Shown in pieces: positions 1 through 8,761 of a stretch of DNA of 64,000 nt (its first letter is position 1; every line of letters begins with the position of its first letter). A program made the position numbers and the translations under genes. Below the pieces are notes generated by a model. It ran no database searches. It was not told the DNA's origin and worked only from the letters and a program-made list of their open reading frames with translations. This stretch comes from Stenotrophomonas nematodicola. Lineage in GTDB: Bacteria > Pseudomonadota > Gammaproteobacteria > Xanthomonadales > Xanthomonadaceae. The stretch covers positions 314,982 to 378,981 of the forward strand of contig NZ_WIAY01000001.1 of assembly GCF_009467805.1 (NCBI RefSeq), in the 5' to 3' direction.

Positions 1-479
1 TCGGCTGCTGTGGACGGTGATCGTGCGTCGGTGGCCACAGCCAGGCAGAGCCCGGCTCTACGGGGTTGGCGGCGCGTCGCGCTGGTGTAGAGCCGCCCTC
101 TGGTCGGCTGCTGTGGACGGTGATCGTGCGTCGGTGGCCACAGCCAGGCAGAGCCCGGCTCTACGGGGTTGGCGGCGCGTCGCGCTGGTGTAGAGCCGCC
201 CTCTGGTCGGCTGCTGTGGACGGTGATCGTGTGTCGGTGGCCGCAGCCGGGCAGAGCCCGGCTCTACGTGGGTGGCGGCGCGTCGCGCTGGTGTAGAGCC
301 GCCCTCTGGTCAGCTGCTGTGGACGGTGATCGTGTGTCGGTGGCCACAGCCGGGCAGAGCCCGGCTCTACGGGGTGACGGTGCGCCGCGCCGTAGCGCCG
401 CCCTCTGGTCGGCTGCTCTGGACGGTGATTGTGCGTCGGTGGCCGCAGCCGGGCAGAGCCCGGCGCTACGTGGGGTCTG
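1..479. repeat. Tandem 103-bp array of SMAG (GTAG) palindromic repeats
   Basis: About 4.6 head-to-tail copies start at 1, 104, 207, 310 and 409; the first three units are 103 bp and the fourth is 99 bp. Each unit contains a hairpin of the form GCCGGGC-AGA-GCCCGGC followed by CTCTAC (the complement of GTAG), and a second element starting GTAGAGCCG and pairing with CGGCTGC. This matches the published description of SMAG elements in Stenotrophomonas, which are short imperfect palindromes ending in GTAG. Copies 1 and 2 are identical. Divergence increases toward the gene at 466, and the array continues past the left edge. Apart from the 3' end of hmuV I see no gene in this stretch. Confidence 0.9.
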
Positions 480-1236
480 CTACTACTACCAGGGGTACGC
501 CGCGCTGCGGATGCTGCAGCACGATCACCGGTTGCTGGTAGACGCGACCCAGCGTCGCCTCGGTCAGTACGTCGGCCGGGGCGCCATCGGCCGCCACCCT
601 GCCCTGCTCCAGCAGCACGATGCGGTCGGCATGGCCCGCCGCAAGATTCAGGTCGTGCAACACCACGATCACGCACGCACCGGCGTCGGCCAGGGCGCGC
701 ACGCTGCGCAGCGTGCGCTCCTGGTGGCGCAGATCCAGTGCCGCGGTAGGTTCGTCCAAAAGCAGCAACGGCGTCTGCTGGGCCAGGACGCGCGCGAAGG
801 TGGTGCGTGCCGATTCGCCGCCCGACAACTGCTGCACCTCGCGCAGGCGGAGGGCCTGCAGTTCGGCGGCGTCGATGGCCTGCTCCACCTGCGCATCATC
901 CACCACGGGATCCGGCGGATGCGGCAAGCGCCCCATCGCCACCACCTCCTCGACGCTGAAGGCGAACCGCACGCCGTGCTCCTGCGGCATCACTGCGCGC
1001 TCGCGGGCCAATGCGCCCGCCGTATAGCCGGCCAACGGCCGACCCTGCAGCAGCACCTCCCCCGCGTCGGGCCGCAGGTCGCCTGCCGCCACCGCCAGCA
1101 ATGTCGATTTGCCGGCGCCGTTCGGACCCACCAGGGCGGTCACCGTGCCTGGCACGAAATCCAGCGCGATGCCGTGCAGAATCTCCCGCTGCTGGCGGCG
1201 CACGATCACTCCGCGCATCCGCAGCAGCGCGCTCAT
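466..1236 (-). CDS. hmuV: Heme/iron ABC transporter ATP-binding protein (HmuV-like)
   Basis: A 256-aa ATPase of a FecE/HmuV-type importer, which hydrolyses ATP at the inner membrane to drive heme or siderophore uptake through the HmuU permease. Walker A GPNGAGKST (about residues 36-44), signature LSGGE and Walker B LLLLDEPT are all present, and the length is normal. The start at 1236 was chosen because it overlaps the permease stop by ATGA; an upstream in-frame extension is non-homologous. The stop codon TAG lies inside the GTAG terminus of the flanking repeat at 466-469, so the last few residues (about ADPT) are repeat-derived. It is the last gene of the hmuTUV run. Whether the substrate is heme or a ferric siderophore cannot be read from this subunit. 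Confidence 0.9.
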   Translation of the reverse strand: MSALLRMRGVIVRRQQREILHGIALDFVPGTVTALVGPNGAGKSTLLAVAAGDLRPDAGEVLLQGRPLAGYTAGALARERAVMPQEHGVRFAFSVEEVVAMGRLPHPPDPVVDDAQVEQAIDAAELQALRLREVQQLSGGESARTTFARVLAQQTPLLLLDEPTAALDLRHQERTLRSVRALADAGACVIVVLHDLNLAAGHADRIVLLEQGRVAADGAPADVLTEATLGRVYQQPVIVLQHPQRGVPLVVVADPT

Positions 1237-2276
1237 GGGGTGTCCTTGCGGCGCTGCTGCAGCACCAGCCACAGGAAGAACGGCGCGCCCAGCGCGGCCG
1301 AGAACAGTCCAAGCGGAATCTCCGCCGGCGGATCCAGCGTGCGCGCGGCGGTATCGGCAATCACGATCAGCACCGCGCCGAGGATGCCCGATACCGGCAA
1401 CAGCCAGCGATGCCCCGGACCCACCAGCATCCGCGCCACGTGGGGCACCACCAGTCCAACGAAGCTCACCGAGCCCGCGAAGGCGACCGCCGCGCCAACC
1501 AGCAGTGCGCTGAAGGCCACCAGGCGCCGCCGCGTGCGTGCCACGTCCAGCCCCAGGTGCTGCGCCTGGCGCTCACCGAGGGCCAGCATGTCCAGCGGCG
1601 TCGCCAGACGTTGCAGGGCCAGCGCACCGATCGCGAAGAACGGCACCACCGCCACCACATCAGGCCAGCTTGCGCGCGCCAGTGAACCCATCTGCCAGAA
1701 CACCAGCGACTGCAGCTCGCTTTCGCTGGCGATGTACGTAAGGAATCCGATCAGTGCCGAGCAGAACGCCGCCATCGCGATGCCCACCAGCAACAGCGTG
1801 GCATTGCCACTGCCCTTGCCCGGCCGCGCCAGCGCGTAGGTCAGACCGATGGCCAGCGCGCCACCGACAAAGGCGGCTACCGGCACGATCCACCCCGCCG
1901 CCCCGGCCGCGCCCAGCACGATGGCGGCCACCGCGCCCAGCGCCGCGCCCTGGCTGACACCCACGATGCCCGGATCAGCCAGCGGGTTGCCGAACAGGCC
2001 TTGGAGGCTCGCACCGGCCATCGCCAGTGCCGCGCCGACCATCGCGCCGAGCAACGCGCGCGGTATGCGCAGTTGCCAGACCACCGCGAGATCCCGGGCG
2101 CTGACCGATTGCGGGTCCGCCAGCCCCAGCTTCACGCCGATCGCCTGCAGCACCTCCAGCGGCGGCAAGCGCAACGGCCCCACCGCGAACGAGGCCAGCA
2201 CGGCCAGCAGCAGCGCCGCGGCAGCCAGCAGCAGCATGCCGCGGCCCCGGCGACGACGGCGGTCGGCAGGACTCAT
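1233..2276 (-). CDS. hmuU: Heme/iron ABC transporter permease (HmuU, FecCD family)
   Basis: A 347-aa polytopic inner-membrane permease of the FecCD/BtuC family, with the hydrophobic profile expected for about ten helices. Family signatures are visible: LLGAMVGAALAMAGASLQGL near the N-terminus, GNPLADPGIVGVSQGAALGA, and near the C-terminus FVGLVVPHVARML and DTAARTL...EIPLGLFSAALGAPFFLWL. It overlaps hmuT upstream and hmuV downstream by 4 bp (ATGA), so the three are translationally coupled. The start at 2276 was chosen for the overlap and for a basic N-terminus just before the first helix. Substrate (heme versus ferri-siderophore) is inferred from hmuT. Confidence 0.9.
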   Translation of the reverse strand: MSPADRRRRRGRGMLLLAAAALLLAVLASFAVGPLRLPPLEVLQAIGVKLGLADPQSVSARDLAVVWQLRIPRALLGAMVGAALAMAGASLQGLFGNPLADPGIVGVSQGAALGAVAAIVLGAAGAAGWIVPVAAFVGGALAIGLTYALARPGKGSGNATLLLVGIAMAAFCSALIGFLTYIASESELQSLVFWQMGSLARASWPDVVAVVPFFAIGALALQRLATPLDMLALGERQAQHLGLDVARTRRRLVAFSALLVGAAVAFAGSVSFVGLVVPHVARMLVGPGHRWLLPVSGILGAVLIVIADTAARTLDPPAEIPLGLFSAALGAPFFLWLVLQQRRKDTP

Positions 2277-3316
2277 GCCGGCGGCAGCGCCGCCAACGCC
2301 TTGGCCAGCGCAAGCGCCCCGACGCCCGACCCGACGCTCGCGTACTTGAGCTGCACGTCCGGCATCACCCAGACGCGATTGGCCTGCCCGGCCGGCGTCT
2401 GCCTGAGCGTGGGATACGCCTTCCACAGGCCCTCGGCGCCGCCGAACAGGGCCAGATCGTGCCCGGTCACCAGAATCACCTCAGGTGCCGCCGCGAGCAC
2501 GCCTTCATTGCTCAATGCCGAGTAATTCGCCACCCCGGCCTCGGTGCCGATGTTGACCCCACCGGCCAGCGCGATCAGTCTGGCCGACGCGCTGTCCGCA
2601 CCGGCGACGGTCGGTGCGCCACCGGCACCGGTCGCCGATACATGGATGACCCGCGCGGCGCGGCCGCTGGCCGTGCCGATGGCGGCGGCCTCGTCCAGCT
2701 GCTGCTGCACCTGACCGGCCAACTGCACACCCGCGTCGGCCAGACCGACGGCGGCGGCAATCTTGCGCACCTTGTCCGGCGCGGCCTGCAGATCGTCCAC
2801 CACCACCGCCGGCTCACCGACCGCACGCAGCTTCTGCGCCAGTTCGGTATGGCGGCGCAGACTGTTGCCCAGGAACAGCGAGCCCTGCAGGCTCAGCACG
2901 CCCTCCACACCCGTGGTGCGGTTGAACAGGAACTGATGCGGCGCGGCGCGACCGCTTTCCGTGGTGGTGTTCTTCGGTGCGGCAAACACCTGCTTGCCCA
3001 GTCCCAGCGCATCGAGCACCGCGATCACGTCGTCGCCGCCCACAATGATCCTGCTGGTGTCGTCGACCGTGACCGTGGCACCGTCGTCGGACTGCACCGT
3101 GGCCGGCAATACGGCGGCCTGCCCTGCCAGGGTCGGCAGCGCCCCGCCGTCCACACGCGTCCAGCCCGCCGGCAAGGCGCCGGCATCCTCGGCCGTCGTC
3201 GCCTGGGGCGTGGCGGCAGCCGTGTCGGCCGCCGGCGGCGTCGCCGTTCCACCACAGGCCGTCAATGCGACTGCCAGCGCAAGCGGCAGCAGCCGCATGG
3301 AACCCATCGTTTTCAT
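2273..3316 (-). CDS. hmuT: Heme/iron-binding periplasmic lipoprotein (HmuT-like)
   Basis: A 347-aa substrate-binding protein of the periplasmic-binding-protein type used by class II (FecCD) importers. The N-terminus is a lipoprotein signal, PLALAVALTAC, with the lipidated Cys near residue 20, followed by a low-complexity Ala/Thr/Pro linker. The core has RIIVGGDDVIAVLDALGLGKQ, FLFNRTTGVEGVLSLQGS and PEVILVTGHDLALFGG, typical of HmuT/BtuF-type two-lobe proteins. An AGGAG sits 5 nt before the chosen ATG at 3316; another ATG lies 3 nt upstream, too close to that site. Immediately downstream is hmuU (overlap). A strong hairpin at 3330-3354 precedes the ribosome-binding site. The ligand is not certain. 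Confidence 0.85.
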   Translation of the reverse strand: MKTMGSMRLLPLALAVALTACGGTATPPAADTAAATPQATTAEDAGALPAGWTRVDGGALPTLAGQAAVLPATVQSDDGATVTVDDTSRIIVGGDDVIAVLDALGLGKQVFAAPKNTTTESGRAAPHQFLFNRTTGVEGVLSLQGSLFLGNSLRRHTELAQKLRAVGEPAVVVDDLQAAPDKVRKIAAAVGLADAGVQLAGQVQQQLDEAAAIGTASGRAARVIHVSATGAGGAPTVAGADSASARLIALAGGVNIGTEAGVANYSALSNEGVLAAAPEVILVTGHDLALFGGAEGLWKAYPTLRQTPAGQANRVWVMPDVQLKYASVGSGVGALALAKALAALPPA

Positions 3317-3329
3317 CATTGCTCCTTCG

Positions 3330-3354
3330 GCAGGGCGGCCGGCGGCCGCCCTGC
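3330..3354 (-). other. Intercistronic hairpin between propeller gene and hmuT
   Basis: A perfect 11-bp inverted repeat, GCAGGGCGGCC with its complement, around a 3-nt loop (GGC) fills most of the 45-bp gap between the beta-propeller stop and hmuT. There is no U-run after it, so it is not an ordinary intrinsic terminator. It may stabilise the upstream message or tune expression of hmuT, whose AGGAG begins only a few bases later. Confidence 0.6.
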
Positions 3355-3361
3355 ACGGTAG

Positions 3362-4744
3362 TTACTGGCTGCGCAAAGCAAGGCGCGTGATGCGGTCACC
3401 CTTGGGGTCTTCGGCGCCACGCGACTTGTTCACAGCGAACACGTTGCCCTTGCCATCGGCACGCACATGGTTGGGGAAGGTGCCACCGTCGAGGTTGCCG
3501 ACGATCCTGCCCTCGCCATTGACCACGGTCACCGTGCCGGCACCGCGATTGGTCACATAGGCCAGGCCGGAAACCGGCTCGAAGGCCACGTTGAGCGCGC
3601 CTGCACCCACCGGCACGTCATGCAGCACCTTGCCACTGGCGACATCCACGATCAGCAGGTTGTCGCTGCCCTGCGAGGCCACGAACAGGCGATCGTGCCT
3701 GGCGTCATAGGCGACACCGGAGGCGCTGATCGAATTGCCGAGCGCGATGACCTTGTCGACCTTGCCGCTGGCCACATCGATGACCGCCGCTTCCGGCGTG
3801 CCGATACTCACGGTGAACAGCTTGCCGCTGGCCTCGTCGAGCACCAGACTCATCGGCACGAACTTCGCGTCGTCCACGCCAGAGGCCAGCGTGATCGGCT
3901 CCAGCGCCTTGAAGGTTTTCGCATCGAACACCGACAGATGGTCTTCGCCGGTAGCCGAGGCGATCACCTTGCCGCGTTTGGTGTCCACGACCACGTCGCG
4001 GGCGTGCGGCACGGTGCCGACCGGGAACTGGTGCACCAGGCCCAGATCCGACTGCCGGTACACCGCCACAGTATCCTGGCGGGTATTGGTCACCCAGACA
4101 TGTCCATTGGCATCGTCCACGCCCACGCCGTACACGGCGAACACGCTGCCGCCCTTGGCGTCGGGCACCTGCGCCGGGGTGATCGCCTTGATCACGTTCA
4201 GACGCGTCGGGTCCACCTTGAGCAGCTGCGACTGGGTGACCGGCGGGCGGCCGACTGCCGACGTGACGAACACGGCGTTGCTGGCCGGGCTGTATGCGCT
4301 CTGATACAGCCCCTGCACGAGCTTCGCCGACGACTGGTTGAATGCCTGCTGGCCACTCAACGGCAGGTTCGGCGACACCCGCAGCGACAGCACGGCCGCC
4401 GCATCGGGCTGGCTGGCGCGCACCACCACCGGGTGCTGGCCCGGCACTGCGTCGGCCGGGATGGCGATGGTGGCCTTGAAGTTGCCCTGCTCATCGACCA
4501 CGTACGGGGTTGCGTTGAGCACGGTGTCGCCGCGCAGCAGGGTCACCCGCTGGCCCGGCACGAACTGGCGACCGGTCACATCGGCCTGGGTGCCAGGCAC
4601 CACATTCTCGCCGCGGCTGCTGACCTGGCCGCGGAAGCCATTGGCAGGCGTGTCGAACACCGGCTGCGCGAATGCGCTGCTGGTGGCCATCGACAGCGCG
4701 AGCGCAAGGGTGGCCAGGCGCGGCAGGGAGTTGGGTTTGTACAT
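3362..4744 (-). CDS. Secreted YncE-like beta-propeller protein with N-terminal Ig-like domain
   Basis: A 460-aa protein with a signal peptide ending SSAFA. Residues 40-130 look like an Ig-like/IPT domain (VPGTQADVTGRQFVPGQRVTL). The rest is a propeller of repeated blades, for example AVYRQSDLGLVHQFPVGTVP, FVASQGSDNLLIVDVASGKV and YVTNRGAGTVTVVNGEGRIV, matching YncE/SMP-type seven-bladed periplasmic propellers. E. coli YncE is periplasmic and iron-regulated through Fur. Here the gene lies between the esterase and hmuTUV in the same direction, so an accessory role in iron or heme handling is a reasonable inference. No catalytic residues were recognised. The start at 4744 was chosen because the signal peptide begins there. 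Confidence 0.8.
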   Translation of the reverse strand: MYKPNSLPRLATLALALSMATSSAFAQPVFDTPANGFRGQVSSRGENVVPGTQADVTGRQFVPGQRVTLLRGDTVLNATPYVVDEQGNFKATIAIPADAVPGQHPVVVRASQPDAAAVLSLRVSPNLPLSGQQAFNQSSAKLVQGLYQSAYSPASNAVFVTSAVGRPPVTQSQLLKVDPTRLNVIKAITPAQVPDAKGGSVFAVYGVGVDDANGHVWVTNTRQDTVAVYRQSDLGLVHQFPVGTVPHARDVVVDTKRGKVIASATGEDHLSVFDAKTFKALEPITLASGVDDAKFVPMSLVLDEASGKLFTVSIGTPEAAVIDVASGKVDKVIALGNSISASGVAYDARHDRLFVASQGSDNLLIVDVASGKVLHDVPVGAGALNVAFEPVSGLAYVTNRGAGTVTVVNGEGRIVGNLDGGTFPNHVRADGKGNVFAVNKSRGAEDPKGDRITRLALRSQ

Positions 4745-4863
4745 GGCAGTAACCTTCTGTTGGGGGCGCGCATCCGGCGCGTTGTCACAGGGATTGCCTC
4801 GGCGTGGCCGCGATCCGTTGCGGCGGTGGCACGGGGCCACGGGTCTGCCTGGGTAGGAAAGAC

Positions 4864-5946
4864 TCAATCGTCGGTGTGCGTCGCCGGCGTCGCCGCAGGC
4901 ATCGCGCTGCGGTCGGCGATGCCGTACAGCGCGGTGAGCGCGGCCTTCAGGGATGCCGGCAACATCGGGCCGTGGCCGAGACCGGCGAACTCGCGATACG
5001 TGACGTGAAGGCCAGGCACCTCCTCCAGGCGTCGGCTCAGCTGGTAGGCCGCGTCCGGCGCGGCCCCCCCGATGCGGCGCAGGTGCGCCACCACGCGGGG
5101 GTTGGTGAGATCGCGCACACCGCGGTTCCCGCGGCGCTCATCACCGCCAAGCATCAGCGTGAGCTGCGCCGGCGTGCCGCGATAGCTCCCCAGGAACTGC
5201 TGCTCCATCGCACCCTGCGGTGCACCCTGGCTCCACCACAGCGAGGGGCTGGCACTGATGTAGTGCTGGAATGCGGTCGGGTGCGTGTACAGCGTGCTGA
5301 GCACGAACAGGCCGCCCAGCGAATGGCCCCAAAGCGACTGCTGCTGCGTATCGATCGGCGTGCGGCGCTGCACCTCGGGCTTGATGCGCTGCGCGATCAC
5401 GTCGTAGAACGCGGCCGCGCCTCCCCCAACGGATTGCACGCTGCCGTTCCCGTCGTCGGCCGTATCGACCCAGGCCGTGTAATCGAGCGTGCGTGCCTGT
5501 GAATCGATGCGCAGGTGGTTGTCGTAGCCGATGAACACCAGTACGGGCGCCTTGCCCGCGGCCAGCTCGCTGAGAATGCCCTGGTCGAACACCATCGCTG
5601 CAGCGTTGCCGTCTAGCATGTACAGCACCGGCGCGGGTGCGGTCGACGATGCCGTCGGCACCCCCAGATGGATACGCCAGCGACGGGTGTGGTCGGCGTT
5701 GTCGATCACGAAACGCTCGAAACGATAGCTCTGCGCCGGCTCGTCCAATACGGTGTGGCCGACCTTCTGCAGCGGATTGCGCTGCTGGGCCGCAGCGGGG
5801 GTCGAAACCGACAGGCCGATGGCGCACGCCAGCACGGCAAAGCAGTGCCATGCGGCCAACGGGGCAATCAGGATTCTGGACACGACAGGACACTCGTTCA
5901 GGGGCGCGGATCGCACCGCCCGCCGTGACGCGCGAGCGGAATTCAT
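4864..5946 (-). CDS. Secreted alpha/beta hydrolase, siderophore-esterase (Fes/IroE/BesA) type
   Basis: A 360-aa protein with an N-terminal export signal (hydrophobic stretch about residues 25-52, ending TPAAAQQ). It has an esterase-D-like alpha/beta-hydrolase core: VLYMLDGNAAAMVFDQ, APVLVFIGYDN, the nucleophile elbow GHSLGG, ISASPSLWW, LMLGGDER and a late His in GLGHGPML. This set is characteristic of the IroE/Fes/BesA family, which cleaves ester-linked siderophores. It begins a same-strand run with the propeller and hmuTUV, supporting a role in iron release in the periplasm. The ATG at 5946 has no clear ribosome-binding site; a GTG at 5883 just before the hydrophobic stretch is an alternative. 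Substrate unproven. Confidence 0.8.
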   Translation of the reverse strand: MNSARASRRAVRSAPLNECPVVSRILIAPLAAWHCFAVLACAIGLSVSTPAAAQQRNPLQKVGHTVLDEPAQSYRFERFVIDNADHTRRWRIHLGVPTASSTAPAPVLYMLDGNAAAMVFDQGILSELAAGKAPVLVFIGYDNHLRIDSQARTLDYTAWVDTADDGNGSVQSVGGGAAAFYDVIAQRIKPEVQRRTPIDTQQQSLWGHSLGGLFVLSTLYTHPTAFQHYISASPSLWWSQGAPQGAMEQQFLGSYRGTPAQLTLMLGGDERRGNRGVRDLTNPRVVAHLRRIGGAAPDAAYQLSRRLEEVPGLHVTYREFAGLGHGPMLPASLKAALTALYGIADRSAMPAATPATHTDD

Positions 5947-5966
5947 GACGCCAGTGTAACCTACAT

Positions 5967-5985
5967 GCGAATGGGTATCACTGGC
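5967..5985 (-). promoter_or_regulatory. Candidate Fur box upstream of the iron operon
   Basis: The 19-bp segment reads GCCAGTGATACCCATTCGC on the minus strand and agrees with the E. coli Fur consensus at about 12 of 19 positions, including TGATA and CATT. It lies 21 bp before the esterase start and between divergent iron-operon and autotransporter genes. The match is moderate, so this is a suggestion only. Confidence 0.4.
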
Positions 5986-6172
5986 ATCGATGTAATCACG
6001 GTGGCGGCGTCATGCCGTGTTCACCCGTTCATCACGACGACGCGCGCATTAGTCTTCGCGCCTGCCGGGGGGAGGCGTGCCACACCTCGCTCATCTTCGA
6101 GCGACGCGGCACAGCATCGCGTCGCCGACATCACTGTGCACCGGTCGTTCTTGTCATCAGGAGCCCGTCGTC

Positions 6173-8704
6173 ATGGTACCAGCGCACCCGCGTTCCCCCA
6201 CACGCTCAATCACCCGGGACCTTCGCCCCATGCGCGGATGCACCGCGCTTGCCTCGGCCATTGCCCTGAGCCTCCTCTTCGCACACAAGGCAGCCGCCCA
6301 GGCAGTGGTGGTGCAACCCGGCCAGACGGTCACACTGGTACCGGGCAGCGCGAATGAAGGGCGCGACTTCAACGTGCTCGGCACCCTCACCGTTCGTGGC
6401 GCACGCGTCGGTGCGATCGAAACCATCAACGGCAGCGGCGCGGTTGTGACCCTCGATGGAGCCACTGCCAGTGGCAGGGTAGCGTCCTATCAGGCCACGG
6501 TGACCGTTCGGGATTCGGTCATCACCACCACCGACACCAGCCCCGGGATCAGCGGCTATGCCACCATCACCCACGGCCTGGCAAGCGGCGGCGCCGACGC
6601 GCCCAGAAGCGTCCTCACGCTGGTCAACAGCCAGATCACCGGCGGCACCGGCGGGCTGCAGTTCGCCGCCGGCGGAATCGTCAACGTGGCGGGCAGCACG
6701 CTGACCGGCGGCGTCAACGGCGCCCGTGCCATTGCAGGCTCCGCCGAGTTCCGCGCGGGCTCCAGGGTCATCGGCGGCACCAACGGCCTGCTGATGACGG
6801 TCACGGCCAGAAACCAGCCCATCAATTCCACGCCCGACGACTGGTACGTGCTCGTCGATGGAAGCACCGTGCAGGGACAGACGGGCAGCGCCATCCGGGT
6901 CAACCCGAACCTCACGCCGGAACTGGCGCGCATCACGGTGCAGAACGACGCAACACTGCTGGGCGGGAACGGCAACCTGGTCGAGGTGGCCGCCAATGCA
7001 GCGCTCGACTTCACGGCCCGCACCAGCACTCTCGCGGGCGATTTCATCATGGATGCCGCCGCCGGCGACACCACGCTGCGGTTTCTGGACGGTCTGCGGC
7101 TGACGGGCCGCGTGCGGGGTGGCGCAGACGTCATCGTCGACCAGGGCGGCCGCTGGCTGCTCAGCGGGAACAGCAACACCGGCAACCTGACCCTGGGCGC
7201 AGGCAGCGACATCCTGCTGGGCGACGCGGGCCAGTTCGCACAGCTCACCGTTGTCGGCAACTACATCGGCCAGGGCGGCACGCTGCATTTCAATACCGTG
7301 CTTGCCGACGATGCGGGCGACACGTCCACGTTGCGCGTGACCGGTGCGACGGGCGGCACCACGCAGGTCGCCGTGACCAACATCAACGGTGCCGGCGCAC
7401 AGACCGTCAACGGCATCCGCCTGGTCCGGGTCGAAGGAGCCTCCAACGGTCGATTCGTGCTGCAGGGACGTGCCATCGGTGGCATGTACGAGTACTTCCT
7501 GCACAAAGGCACCGATGCCGCGCCGGCCAATGGCAACTGGTACCTACGCTCGACCTATACCGGCAACCCCTGCGATATCAACCCGGATGCGCCGGGTTGC
7601 GTGCCGGTGATACCTGTCGATCCGGTGGATCCCGTCGATCCGGTGGACCCGGTGGACCCCGTGGACCCCGTGGACCCCGTCGATCCAGTAGATCCGTCGG
7701 ATCCGGTCATCCCGGTGGATCCCGTCGACCCCGTTGATCCGGTCGACCCCATTGACCCCGACCCTGCCGACCCCGTTCCGGTGCTCCGCCCCGAACCGGG
7801 GGCGTACCTGGCCAATCAGGCGGCCGCTGTGCAGATGTTCCAGCTGCGCCGCCACGACCGCGGCGCGCCGGGGCTGGATGGCGAAAGCAACGGCACCTGG
7901 ATCCTGGGCAGGCGCGATCAGCTGCAGGCCACCATCGCCGGCCAGGTGGACACCACCACCCACACCGATGCAGTGCATCTGGGTACCGATCTCTGGCGGT
8001 GGGGCCAGCGCGGACGCGGCCAGATCGGACTGATGCTGGCCACCGGCCAGGCACGGACCGAGGCGCGCTCGCAGCTCTCCGGTTACCGCACCCGCGGCAA
8101 GGTCCGCGGCGACGCGGTCGGCCTGTACGCGGGCTGGGTGCAGGACAGCGACAGCCGTCGTGGCGCGTATGTGGATGCCTGGGCCCAGTACGCGCGCTTT
8201 GACAACGAGGTGCAGGGCGACAGCCTGACGAAGGAGACCTACGACGCCCGCAGCCGCAGCGCATCGCTGGAAGCAGGCTACGCCTGGCGGCTGCACGCCT
8301 CGGATGAGGGCGAACTGTATCTGCAGCCGCAGGTGCAGCTGGTCTATACCGACATCACCAGCGATCGCGTGCAGGAGGCCAACGGCACCCTCGTCGAAGA
8401 CGACACCGCCGGTGGCCTGCAGAGCCGCGTGGGCCTGCGCCTGTTCGGCAATCGCATCGGTGCGGGCAACCGGGTCCAACCGTTCCTGGCGATCAACTGG
8501 CTGCACAGCGCCCGCGCTGAAGTGCTGCGTTTCAATGCCGAACGTCTCGATGCGGATCTGCCTGACAGCCGCTATGAGGCCCAGGCCGGCGCCCAGCTGC
8601 AGCTGGGTCAGCGGTGGCTGGCGTGGGGTGACCTGCGGGTTCAGCGCGGCAACAACGGCTATCGCGATGCCGCCGCGCAGATCGGCCTGCGGGCGGCATG
8701 GTGA
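6173..8704 (+). CDS. Autotransporter (type Va) with beta-helix passenger and Pro-Val-Asp linker
   Basis: 843 aa. The extended N-terminus is followed by a signal peptide ([20 protein letters not shown]). Residues about 30-470 form a Gly/Asn/Thr-rich repetitive passenger typical of parallel beta-helices, with [32 protein letters not shown] and [17 protein letters not shown]. Residues about 482-535 are tandem PVD triplets. The last ~270 residues are an autotransporter beta-barrel ([18 protein letters not shown] at its start, terminal Trp). It should be exported and displayed or released at the cell surface; a role in adhesion or aggregation is inferred. Start choice: AGGAG at 6159-6163 lies 9 nt before the ATG at 6173. 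A later ATG at 6230 would give a conventional short signal peptide. Confidence 0.9.
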   Translation: MVPAHPRSPTRSITRDLRPMRGCTALASAIALSLLFAHKAAAQAVVVQPGQTVTLVPGSANEGRDFNVLGTLTVRGARVGAIETINGSGAVVTLDGATASGRVASYQATVTVRDSVITTTDTSPGISGYATITHGLASGGADAPRSVLTLVNSQITGGTGGLQFAAGGIVNVAGSTLTGGVNGARAIAGSAEFRAGSRVIGGTNGLLMTVTARNQPINSTPDDWYVLVDGSTVQGQTGSAIRVNPNLTPELARITVQNDATLLGGNGNLVEVAANAALDFTARTSTLAGDFIMDAAAGDTTLRFLDGLRLTGRVRGGADVIVDQGGRWLLSGNSNTGNLTLGAGSDILLGDAGQFAQLTVVGNYIGQGGTLHFNTVLADDAGDTSTLRVTGATGGTTQVAVTNINGAGAQTVNGIRLVRVEGASNGRFVLQGRAIGGMYEYFLHKGTDAAPANGNWYLRSTYTGNPCDINPDAPGCVPVIPVDPVDPVDPVDPVDPVDPVDPVDPVDPSDPVIPVDPVDPVDPVDPIDPDPADPVPVLRPEPGAYLANQAAAVQMFQLRRHDRGAPGLDGESNGTWILGRRDQLQATIAGQVDTTTHTDAVHLGTDLWRWGQRGRGQIGLMLATGQARTEARSQLSGYRTRGKVRGDAVGLYAGWVQDSDSRRGAYVDAWAQYARFDNEVQGDSLTKETYDARSRSASLEAGYAWRLHASDEGELYLQPQVQLVYTDITSDRVQEANGTLVEDDTAGGLQSRVGLRLFGNRIGAGNRVQPFLAINWLHSARAEVLRFNAERLDADLPDSRYEAQAGAQLQLGQRWLAWGDLRVQRGNNGYRDAAAQIGLRAAW
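7610..7775 (+). repeat. 9-bp tandem repeat encoding Pro-Val-Asp triplets
   Basis: About 17 imperfect copies of a 9-bp unit (variants of GATCCGGTG and GACCCCGTG) encode PVD/PID/PSD repeats between the passenger and the barrel of the autotransporter. Synonymous variation among units shows that the peptide repeat is conserved while the DNA has drifted. Unit length is a multiple of three, so expansion or contraction by slippage would keep the frame. Confidence 0.85.
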
Positions 8705-8711
8705 CGTGAAC

Positions 8712-8735
8712 GGCCGGAGCGTGCGCGCTCCGGCC
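8712..8735. terminator. GC-rich hairpin between convergent autotransporter and pilus operon
   Basis: GGCCGGAGC and GCTCCGGCC form a 9-bp stem with a 6-nt loop, 8 nt after the autotransporter stop and 26 nt after (minus strand) the tip-adhesin stop. There is no strong T-run on either side. It probably serves as a shared terminator or 3' barrier. Confidence 0.5.
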
Positions 8736-8761
8736 AACATCAGTGCGCAATCCAGACGCCG

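Noticed and set aside
1..479. CRISPR array
   Set aside because: The units are ~103 bp, nearly identical throughout with no variable spacers, and built from GTAG hairpins; no cas genes nearby.
169..1839. Plus-strand open frame through the repeat array and hmuV/hmuU
   Set aside because: Its N-terminus is translated repeat and the rest is antisense to two clear transporter genes.
7610..7775. CRISPR or minisatellite outside genes
   Set aside because: The repeat is in frame inside an autotransporter and encodes PVD triplets.
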